A stretch of 64,000 nt of DNA from Phlebiopsis flavidoalba. Lineage: Eukaryota; Basidiomycota; Agaricomycetes; Polyporales; Phanerochaetaceae. Position 1 is the first letter of the stretch, and each line of letters opens with the position of its first letter. The position numbers and the translations under genes were made by a program. The notes under the pieces are model-generated. The model saw nothing but the letters and a program-made list of their open reading frames with translations, did not search any database and was not told the DNA's origin. The stretch is from contig JAOCPU010000013.1 in the NCBI GenBank assembly GCA_035772785.1, positions 62,001 to 126,000 of the forward strand, written 5' to 3'. Positions 25,240 to 35,469 of the stretch are shown piece after piece.

Positions 25240-25776
25240 GGTAAGCAAGAGGGTTCTGGGGGAGGCAAACAAGTGGTAGGAGGAGGCTTTTCGCTGTCCT
25301 GCCTGCCTCGTGCAGGAGCGAGTGGAGTCAACGTTTACCTTTGCCTGGAGGAGCGGTCGTGAATTCGTCAATTGTCTCCCAATTGGGCAGGATGAGACCC
25401 GCGCAGGACCCCGGCGTGCCCTGCAGGTGGTGCCATCAGTCCGGCCATGGTAATCTCAGATTTGCGTAAGCATTGACGTTGGATTGGGCGCTTAGTCAGA
25501 TGAGCCATTTGTGCGAGAACTTGCTGGGTAAGATGCTGATGATGGCACGGCACGCGTGCTGTGAGGCATTCTTGAACACCCCGCTTTGGGAGGTATAAGT
25601 ATTTCTGGTCCCCAGTTATGGTTGTGTCTGTCAGTCCAACCTCTTCTCTCGTACACGAAGCTACTCCCTTCCTGCCACAGTCTCACCAAACTCGGCCATG
25701 GCTAGTCCTATTTATGCCAAAGGACTCCCCTATGAGGCCCCCGCCAACCCTCCAGGCTCGCAGGAGCACCTACACC
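25240..25776. promoter_or_regulatory. Shared intergenic region between divergent VIP1 and CCC2
   Basis: About 0.54 kb separates the two presumed start codons, so it must hold both promoters. I see no TATA box or known copper-response element that I would stand behind. Open frames reaching into it from both sides mean the true starts could lie further upstream. Confidence 0.4.
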
Positions 25777-28700
25777 ATGCCGTCGACGAGCGACGAGCAA
25801 GTCACCACCGTCTTCATCTCCAACCTGCACTGCAGCAGGTACGTGCCCGCTATCTTCTTTGCTGCACCGCGTAATGACACCCATCTGTCCCTAGCTGTGT
25901 TCGAGCGATCCAGGATGCGCTCTCTACGCTCACTCCGCCACCAGCAGCCGTAGACGTGTCTATCGTCACGCAGACCGTCACCGTGCGGACACTCCAACAG
26001 CTTGTCGCCAGAGTCCATCAAGGCACAGCATCGACGACGCGGGTTTCGACATCGTCTCCGAGCCTGCGCCCGACGTTATTGCTAGCCAGCTGTCCCGTCA
26101 TTCAGTCATCTCACTCCTGCCGCCGACGCTCTCCCGCAAACGCGACAAAACACCTCCAGCAATGTTCACAGTGCCAGATCGAGCACGACGCGCTCAGCCC
26201 ACATGACGCCGCCCGGGACAAGCTCGGTGAAGAGACCGTTGTCGAGGATTCGCCACAATTCAAGAATAGCCCGTCGCTCCCCGACATTAACGAGAAGATA
26301 GATGCCGAATACTCTACACCTACCCTGCCGCACATCACCGTGTCGGCACCGCAGCAACAGCCGCAGGGACCCTACAATGTGACACTTTCTGTCGGAGGCA
26401 TGACATGCGCTTCGTGTTCCAATACCCTGACACGCATTGTCTGCGAGCTTCCTGGGGTCTCGGACGTCGTGGTAAACCTACTGGCTAATTCCGCCACCTT
26501 GGTCGCCGATACCGAAGACCTCGTTCCGGTTGTTGTAGAAGCTATAGAAGATGCCGGCTACGACGCCGACGTGGTTACCGTCGAGTCAACCAAACCAGAA
26601 CCTCCCCGCCGCGAATCCTCCAAGGTCTGTTGACCACAATGGCGCGTACAACGTCACTCTTTTCGGTCACGGCGGCATGACTTGTGCTGCGTGCACCAAC
26701 ACCGTCACTGCACTGGCGTCCGACATTCCCGGAGTCTCGGATGTGGTGGTCAGTCTTATTGGAAAATCCGCGACAGCGACTCTGGCCAGGAAGGAGCTCG
26801 CAGAAACAGCTCGCGGAAGCGATAGAGGATGCTGGCTACGAGGCCGAGGTAGTCACCCTAGAGCCCCCGTCGGTGCAGAGGAGCTAGATGCACCCGGTCC
26901 TCGCACCGTTGCTCTGCGCATAGAGGGCATGTTCTGCGCGTGAGTGCGCTACAATCGCATTTGATGATCTGCTCACGCCACTCTAGACATTGTCCCGAGA
27001 AGGTTATGGCTCTGCTTAAACCATTAGAAGACCGAATTGTCATCGAGAAGGCGTTGACATCCTACACCGATCCCATTCTTCGACTCTCGTACACGCCATC
27101 CGCCCCAGACTTCACCATCCGAACGATCATAGATGCCATTAACATTCCCACTTCCGCAGCATCTCATCCTTTCACGGCCACCGTTCACCACGCAGCTACC
27201 CTCGGAAAGAGCGCGCTCGCATCATGCAAGCTCGCGAGCTTCGTGGCCTGCTCTACCGCCTCGTCTTTTCCGTCGTTGTCGCCATTCCCACCTTCATCAT
27301 CGCCGTGGTGTATATGAGCCCTCGTGCCCTCCCATGAACATGACGCGCATGTGGTGGAATTGCGCCCTATCTGGAACGGAAACGCGTCAAGGGTCACAAT
27401 GGGCGCTGCTATTTCTCGCGACGCCTGTGATGTTTCTACAGCGCAGGAATCTTCCACCGCCGCACTCTCAAAGAGATCTGGTCGATCTGGAGGAAGGGCA
27501 GCCGCGTTCCTATCTGGAAACGATTCGTTCGCTTCGGCAGCATGAACATGCTGGTATCCAGCTGGATGTTTGTGGCGGTCGCTTACTTCGCCTCGATTGC
27601 CTTGCTCGCCCTTGCAGCATCGCAGCCGCAATCAACCATCAGGAGACGGCGATTCTACGACATACTTTGACTCCGTGGTGTTTCTGACCATGTGTTTTTG
27701 CTTGCAGGCAAGTGATAAGCCTCATATGAATTGCGCTACGTGGCAGCTACCAAAAATACTCGCTCCCTAGGCCGATACCTGGAAGCATACAGTAAAAGGC
27801 CACCACTGCAGATGCCCATCACGGCCCTACGGCAAACTTCGCCCGTCCTTTGCCCTTCTCGTCACCCCGCGCTCCGCCGTGCGCAAAGCGCAGCCCTCGA
27901 CCGACCGGCTCGGCCGCAGCTGACGCTGACGAACTCGCACGATCCGGAAAAGGGCTCGGTGGCCGCTGAAGGACGAGGTCGCGCGCGGCTCGTCGGTGAT
28001 CCGCGTGTCCCCGGCGGACCTTCTCGAAGTCGGCGACGTCGTGCGCGTAAAATCCAGCATGCGCGACGCCTCCTGCGGGACGGCACGCTTGTCAACGTGG
28101 ACGGCGAGTATGCCTCGTTTGATGAGAGCTCGCTCACTGGCGAGAGCCGGCTGGTCAAGAAGGTGGCCCGGGGATAGCGTGTTCGTCGGCACGATTAATC
28201 GTGGTGCCGTCGTGGACGTCAGGTAGATGCCTATCGGCGGGGAGACAATGTACGTGTTTCTGTACCCTCGTTTTGCATACATTGGCCTCTAACGCTATTC
28301 ACAGGCTGGATCACGTGTCGTCAAGGTCGTCAGGGAGGGCCAAACGAAGAGGGCACCGATCGAGCGTGTCGCAGACATCCTCACTGGCTATTTCGTGCCA
28401 GTGGTAACTTTGTTGGCTATCATCACTTGGATCATCTGGCTGGCCCTGGGGCTCAGTGGAGCGTTGCCATCTGACTACCTGGACATTCCGGTTGGAGGGG
28501 GTGGAGTGAGTACTCTTCTTTCTCTACCTTTTCGAATGTGAATTAATCAATACGCGCTATAGCCGTGTGGTCTCTGGAGTTCGCCATCGCCGTGTTTGTA
28601 GTCGCCTGTCCGTGTGGCATCGGTCTGGCCGCGCCCACCGCATTGCTCGTGGGCTCGGGGCTCGCCGCCAAGTACGGCATCCTCTTGTCCGCGGAGGCGG

Positions 28701-30185
28701 CGAGGCCTTCCAGGAGGCGGCCCAACTTGACCTTGTCGTCTTTGACAAGACCGGTACCTTAACTGAAGGCGGCGACCCGCGCGTTGTCGGCGCCGAGCTT
28801 CTCTCTTCCCAGGAGGCCGGCTGGCAGCCCGAGGTCGTCCTTGGCGTTGCGGCTGAACTCGAGTCCCGCGAGCACCCCACCCCTGGCGAGCGCCCATCCG
28901 CGCGTACTGCGCGGAGACAGGCACGCCCCAGAGCGGCGCGGCGTTCGACGAGACCGCGGGCCGCGGGGTCAAGGGCAGGTTCGACGTGCTGGGCTGCGAG
29001 GCGGTGATTGGGAACGAGGCGTGGATGGCGGACCACGGCGCGACCGTCGACGGAGTATTGGATGCGCAGCTCAGTACTTGGAAGGCGGAGGGCAATAGTG
29101 TCGTGCTCCTTGCGCTCCGGAGGCTTGCCGAGGGAGGGTTCTGCCGAGGGCGGAGAAGAGCAGCGAAGGGTTCGCTGTATGCGCTGCGTTTGCAGTCGCG
29201 GACCCGTTTGCGCCCTGAGGCCAGTGCGGTCGTGGGCCAAGCTGCATGGGCAGGGCATCGGCACTTGGATGATCTCTTGGTGACAACCACCCGTTACTGC
29301 CCAAGCTGTCGCTCGGAAGGTCGGCATTCCCGAGACGAATGTCATTGCTGGCGTTCTCCCACACGAAAAGGTACGTGCTCACGCCACCGCTCGACTCGTG
29401 ACCTTACAGCTGACCTCGTATGACACAGGCAATGAAAATCCAATGGCTGCAGCAAGTAGGCATGAAGCGGACGGCACAGGGCTGGCATCAGTGGCTTACT
29501 GGGCGGCGCCTGAATGAACGATGCATTGGTGGCGATTGGTAGGAGATGTATAAACGACCGCACCGGTAAGTTTATCTCCTCAGCGTGCGCGAAACACGAC
29601 GGGTATTCATTTCCACTGCCAGGCACTCAGCGCAGCGGATGTGGGTATTGCATATAGGCTCAGGAAGTACGTCCTATTCTCTGATACGGCCGGGATCCAC
29701 GATGAACTGACTGACCCGTGGTGTTCCTGCCGTATCGATCCCAGGCGACGGAGTGGGCCATCTCGAAGCGCATCGTTCAGATGTAGGGCCTCGATGTCGA
29801 GGTCTGAGCTGCGAGCCTACTGACGCTCATCGATCTCTCGCGGACCGTGTTCAATCGGGTGAAGTTCAACTTCGTGTGCGTGGGCTCTCTTGTTCCTCCC
29901 CATTTCCTATGTTTTAATCGCGCTTGCATTAGCTCTGGGCGACTGTCTACAACGCGAATGCCGATAGCTCTGCCTATTGCCGCTGGTGTCATATACCCGG
30001 CTTCTCCGGTCATCCTCGATTGGCTCCCGTGAGTACCTGAGTCGCAGCGATTGAATCGACCAGTGCTAATGTTATTCTCACAGGTTTGGGCCTCACTCTC
30101 CATGGCACTCTCGTCTGTCTCAGTTGTGTGTAGTTCTCTTCTGCTCAAATTGTACAAAGAACCGTCCATCACTCTCAATGCATAG
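25777..30185 (+). CDS. CCC2: Copper-transporting P1B-type ATPase (CCC2/ATP7 family)
   Basis: A Golgi/post-Golgi copper pump that loads secreted cuproenzymes. Four HMA-like copper-binding domains come first: NLHCSSC split by an intron after 25833, GMTCASC at about 26397-26417, GMTCAAC at about 26674-26694, and a degenerate GMFC.HCPEK across an intron at 26940. Transmembrane and core elements follow: [15 protein letters not shown] (actuator TGE, about 28117-28160), [16 protein letters not shown] (metal-site CPC, about 28600-28650), [10 protein letters not shown] (phosphorylated Asp, 28741-28770), ISGDN (about 29272) with [16 protein letters not shown], a GDGINDAP-type hinge at about 29540 that lacks two bases, [18 protein letters not shown] and a last helix before [12 protein letters not shown] and TAG at 30183-30185. 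Introns include about 28251-28304. Frames shift repeatedly. Start 25777 was chosen by homology to short N-termini; an upstream in-frame ATG exists at 25618. Confidence 0.93.
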
Positions 30186-30844
30186 ATTATCGCGATACAT
30201 TGTTGTATGTATAAATTACCGCACATATTGTATCGTCTAACATCATGTATTTTTCTATACACGCCGTTTCCCTTTGACGATGCACGCCCGTCATAGCACC
30301 ATGGTTAATATTAACGCCTGTTTAGTATTTTTAGAGTTCGATAAGAGCATCTTCTCAATTTTCTCTGTCAAGTATCAACAGGGCAATGTGCCTGGTAAAT
30401 GGAGGTGTCAAGCGTTTCGCGGGGAATCGGCCTTGAATCTGCACGACGAGGTGTCGCATAAATTCATCAAGTCCGATGAACAACCCTGCACAAGCCCTTG
30501 TCAAGTGGGAAATCGCAGGCTGTGAATCCGCACACGAAGACGTACAAGTTTGTCAAGGAGTATCCGAGTCAATACAGAACACGTGCGCTGAATAGAATCA
30601 GACTCGGTCATAGACGGTTGCACCTAATTTGACATCGACGTCGAGAGTCGAGAAAGGGTATCGAATAGTAACGAAATATTAAAATTAGGTAACAAGAGTC
30701 ATCGAGAGTCGCGGGTCGCGGAGCATGCAACCTCTCCGTTTCAACTTCCGTGCACATGAGCTTCTAGAGAAAACATGAGGCGCAGCGGTTCACACCCGCT
30801 TCTACAGACGGGACAGATCATAAGCCATAGCATTGCATGGCCGC
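30186..30844. other. Intergenic region between convergent genes
   Basis: AT-richer sequence between the ends of CCC2 (+) and SPC98 (-). It holds one 83-codon plus frame at 30274-30525 without recognisable features. It should contain both terminators and polyadenylation sites, but none is clear enough to call. Confidence 0.4.
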
Positions 30845-33380
30845 TTACGTATTCACGTCTTCTGCTGCTGCCCCTGCCCTCCTTCCGTGTCTTGTAGAAG
30901 TCGGAGAAGGAGAGCCGGACGCCCAAAAAGCGACAATCGAGGTCAGCGTGGGTTTGCAGTCCTTGCACGATAGCCTGAACCTTCTCGGAGAAGGTCGCGC
31001 CATAATCATTGATGCGGCGGAGGATATCAGGCAGGAGGTCCGGGCCTGGCCTGCTGTCGCGCAGGACACCCGTGTAAATGCCCTGGGGTGGCGTGCGTGA
31101 GCCTCTTGAGCAGATGGCGATCATCAGACACCCACCCGTTCGCGGTCCCCTGGCCGCGTCTCGGCGCGCCGACTCCGACAGACAGTAGTTGTAGAAATCA
31201 TCCTGGGAAAGATCAGCGCACGCGACAGGGCGGACACAAAGTAAACTGTACGTGCCGTGGCTTCCCGGAACTGGAGAATGGTCGCAAACAGGTCGCGCAC
31301 CTGGTTCAGTAGATTCTCCCTCGCGCCCCCGCTTTCGCGCTCAGCAGGAGCACCTTTTTCACCATACGGTCCAGGTACGCTCGGTGGGCCTCAATCAGCG
31401 CGTCCAGGTCGCCCTCCTTCTTGTTGCAAAACTCGAGCAGAATCTTCAACACGAGCACTCGCATGACCTCGAGCTGGCAGTAAGCCTCCATCTGGCGGAT
31501 AAAGTGTATCATCTCCGCCATTGACTATGCGGACCTGGTGCCACTCATGATTCAATTCTGTCGGCCGCAGGTCAGCTGCGTTGATAGAAAACGGCAAAAA
31601 CGTGTTCACCTGGGACGCGCAAGAAGGTCCTCGCGCCGCCTGCCACCCTCATCCAGCCCTGGCTAAGCGCGCTCTCGATGCGCTTAATCTTCCACAGGTG
31701 ATTGAACAGCTTGAGATATTTGATCATCGCCTCGTGGAGTCCAGGACAGTGTCTATCGGCGCATCCACCTTGTACTCCAGCGTAAACACATCCCACCCTA
31801 TTTCACCGTGGGAGTATTCCAGCATCCTCGCGTCCAGCCGCCGGACGACATCGGGGGATCGTACTGAGCGCTCGACTGTCGGATGGCGGTCTCGAGAGTA
31901 GCAGTTAGGTTGTGCCGGTAGAGGGTGTTTGCTGGTCTAGACAAGTTCGGCCTAGCGATAACTGCCAGTCAGTATACAGTCTCGTTCAATACGGCAGTAA
32001 ACTCACGCCAAGGATTCCATAAGTTGATCGGCGAAATCGCCGTGTCCCGAGGAGTCAGATATTGCTTAAGCGCACGAAGTGGTTTAGGAGAGCCCATACT
32101 TTTCAAGAAAGATATGTCAAAACAGTCGACGGCTCGCAATTTGGTATGCGGTGTCTATCGATCGTTCAAGGCCCGCGATGTCGCTATATTGCAATACTGG
32201 TGAGGATCAGCATCTGCGCCACAAAACGAGAGATAGCTGTGACCCACTGCCGCCGGTGTTGCTGGGAGCTATTGCTCCCGCGTCGCCACCCAATCACTAT
32301 CATGACAACTGTACCGAATGAGTTCAAGCTTTTTCCTGTAGAAAAGATCTGCATATCCTCAGATTGGGGGTTGCGCACAGAATTACAAACAAACTCGCCT
32401 TGCGACCGAATGCTTCACCGACCGGAAAGGCGGGCAGCATTTCCTTGCGAACGGAACTGATACTTGCCCTCCCATAGCTTGAGAAGACCATGACTTCGCG
32501 TTCGCCGGTCACATCTTCGTGGTCCCCCCGCCAAGGCCGACAAAGCCGCCATCCTCCCCGCGAGCTGTCCAGACGTTGACGACTGTTGCACGTACTGCAG
32601 ATGCGCGAGCTGGGGGTCGACAGCGACGAAGAACTCGGAGAAGGGGTCGTTCAAAATCGCCCGAGAAAGAGCCATCTGTGTAGGGTCGCAAAGAACGGCT
32701 TCGACACCTTGCGGGGGCTTGGTCACGGCACGCAACGCGCCAGCGAACACATACTTGAAGTCTGAGACACGCACCTCTTTCGAGTAGCTGATCTGTGTGG
32801 AACCTGCGGACGAACGGGTCGCGCGTTGTCCGCCATAGCCATGGATTAATTGACGAGGGCGCCCCCGTGGGTGTCTGTCGCGGGACGGCGGTATATGGTA
32901 AACGGCGCACGGCCAATTGCAATAGGCCACCGGGGGGAAAACCTCTAGCGCCACTCGTGACGCACACACTCATTCATCCGCATGCGTAGCCGCCACTCTT
33001 GGATCCAGACGATCGAGCCGCTTGAGCGTGAGCCCCGGTTTCTTCGTCGAGCGGACATCGGGCCCTGGGGCCGTGGGACCGTCAGCGATGTCCTCGGAGC
33101 CCTGCCCTAGGCGGGCATCTGTGACTCGAGGACAGCAATGAGCCGATAGTACTGACTGTCAGCTGCGACTGGAGATGTGTGGCATAGGCTCTGCTCGACT
33201 CATTCCAATACCCGCGCTACGGAGATGGCCCCTCGCGCTCGCCGACAAAGGTGTCGACGCGCATGTAGAGGTACCCGATCTCCCTCGGACAGTCGGTGTA
33301 TAAGGTTCCCGGCGCTTGGCGTGCACAGGGAGGAAACATCGCTGGTTGGGGGCGATCTGAGTAGCTCACACCTCACCTAC
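30845..33380 (-). CDS. SPC98: Gamma-tubulin complex component 3 (Spc98/GCP3/Alp6)
   Basis: Spc98/GCP3 binds gamma-tubulin in the small complex that nucleates microtubules at the spindle pole body. On the minus strand, N to [19 protein letters not shown] (about 33220-33310), [11 protein letters not shown] (about 33130-33160), LTLKRL plus [11 protein letters not shown] (about 32990-33040), GDPFVRRF (about 32800), [13 protein letters not shown] (about 32620-32660), LWEGKYQFR and RKEMLPAF (about 32430-32480), STGKSLNF (about 32320-32345), [18 protein letters not shown] (about 31740-31800), [20 protein letters not shown] (about 31665-31730), [15 protein letters not shown] (about 31470-31510), [13 protein letters not shown] (about 31390-31430) and [15 protein letters not shown] near the end. 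These match the two GRIP domains of GCP3. The stop at 30845 is one option and 30741 another. The 5' exons above 33380 are not readable; a weak candidate lies near 33480-33540. Confidence 0.88.
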
Positions 33381-35469
33381 TAGAACTAAAAATAGCTAGC
33401 TAAACCCGGGTCTTGCTTTGGAAGACTAGCTAGTGTTGGGTACGGGGGATCTGACGCTGGATGTGAACTGCACATGATTTTCCCGATAATCTCCTGTACA
33501 AGAAGGAACTGGTAGTGTCGCGCAGAGAGCGGGGGACTGTGCGGTCATAGTAAGCAGCGGTACTGTTGGCCGTGTACTACGGACAAAAGGAGTGAGGTCG
33601 GTCTGACTCGTAGCGGCTGGGACGGTAAGTTGCGTGACAGCGTACCCGGTGAATCGGTGGGCGGTGTAAATAGCGTTCTCTCCAGAGATTGAACTGCGGA
33701 TAATGGAATTCTCTGCCCTTGTTTTTGTCCCCTCGTCTGGCGTCCCGTTTGCGGAACGGTTGCGCAGCGGCGTGGTTGAGCCGAGAATCTATGTCACCCG
33801 GAATGAAGCGGAGTTTTCTGGGACCGCGTAGTTGGGGGCATAGATCAGCGGCGTGGTACAGGCGGCACGAGGGCTAATGTTGGTGAGGTTTTGATGTCAA
33901 CCTGGAAGCTTGGTGCAGTTCCCCCTAATGCCGTTTCAACTTGAAGGCGAGCGGGGGGGAAGGGTGTGCTTGCGTGAGAGCACCGGCTAAACGCGAGTAA
34001 CGCAGTGTGTGGTCGTCGTCCGACAATGTACGTGCCTCACAGTCTCCTGTATCCTAACAGTCGTGACCAAAACAGGTTTGAGAACCTATCAGCGGCAGGA
34101 ACGCCATTTGGCGATGAACGAATGCCACTAGTAAAATTGTGTTACGGCCGCTGCGCGCCATTTGTGGCATTGGGTGAGCTAGGGACGTCACGTGTGGCCA
34201 GTTTGTTAATTGTGAGTCGGCGAGATTGGGCCAAGGCCGCCTCGGAGCTCTGGCCTATGTGACTAGTGCGCGCGTTTGAGAAAACAAATGACTGAGTCTG
34301 CACGCGTATCGAAGAGGCGACCGCGCCACCACGCGCTTGATGAGGGGTGTTTCATTTACCTGCTGATGTATTTTCATTGCAATGAGCAGTATTCGCGTCG
34401 TCGCGAAGAGCGCGATCCCTGCCTCGCTGGGGGGCGAGCGAGCAGACGATTGCTTCGAGGTTGGAGGCCATGGCCTTCAGCGGGACAACTTGCTGCTTGC
34501 TGGGCGGCCGCCGGACGGCGAACGCGATCGGCTGGGGGCGGGAACGCCTCGCGGGGTGCCATGCAAGCCGGCGACGGGCCGAGCGCCGGGCCGCGGTGAT
34601 TGCCGCCCGGTTTTGTGCGGGTGTGCGTTTGCGGCAGGAAGCAGGAAAGAAACTTGGCGGAGATGGCTGCTAGGTTCGTGCTACCCACGGTGCTGCCCTC
34701 ACCTCTCCCGAATGCAATGGGCTGGCTGAATGGTTACTTCAAGACAGGACTGCACTGCACACCGCCGCCGCCGCGCTCAGAGCATGCACGCTAAAGTAGT
34801 CGCCGAGGTGCGCTGTGCATGACCACGAGCCCGGTGCTGATGCCCTCGTTCGTGCCCGCCGCACAGGGCTCCGATGCCGCAAGGGACGATGCTAGTCCAA
34901 GGAACGAGTGCGGGGACACACTTCCATCAGACAAAGAACGGCCCATGCGATGCAAATGACACTTCGGTCAATCGCCCTGGGGCGTATCTCCTCGGATTCA
35001 GCGAGGGGTGCGGTAATGCAGGGGTGCTATATGAGAATCACGTCTCCAGTTCTCGCTTTTCTGGACGCGTTCCGGCTCATCGTCCCTACCATACCTAGCC
35101 GGCATCGTCATGGCACGACCTGACGCCCTGCCATCGCGCTTCGTGAGGTAAATCCGCTTTGCCCCTCCGCGTGCACTCTCCAGACACCTGGCACTTTCCG
35201 TTTTCTCTCCAAATGGCCCGATTCCGGTGTGTTTTTGAGACTATATCACCCCGCCGCTCGCCATTCAGTTTCTCAACATTCCCCGTACCCAACCCTGCAA
35301 CGCATCCTTGTTTTTGCCGTCCATGTCAGTTCGTCTTGGGAACCGAAGCGCACAAGACGCAGCAATGTGGGTGGGACACCTTGTCACTGGGCCCGCGCAC
35401 ACTTTGACATGGGACTTGACAGCACGTCCCTGACAATAGTGGTGGTGACGCAGATTATTTGTGCACCTG
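33381..35469. other. Region with no assignable gene
   Basis: From 33400 to 34000 there is no frame of 60 codons on the minus strand, although the N-terminus of SPC98 should lie here. From 34270 to 34800 the DNA is very GC-rich and open on both strands (minus 34374-34688, plus 34382-34729), which looks compositional. Plus frames at 34874-35123 and 35159-35495 are unidentified; one may hold a 5' exon of the ligase downstream. Confidence 0.35.

Noticed and set aside
25777..30185. Copper ATPase as a pseudogene
   Set aside because: Frame breaks are no denser than in neighbouring genes expected to be essential, so sequencing error is the simpler explanation.
30274..30525. 83-codon plus frame between CCC2 and SPC98 as a small gene
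   Set aside because: No recognisable features, lies in the convergent 3' flanks, no intron or conserved motif.
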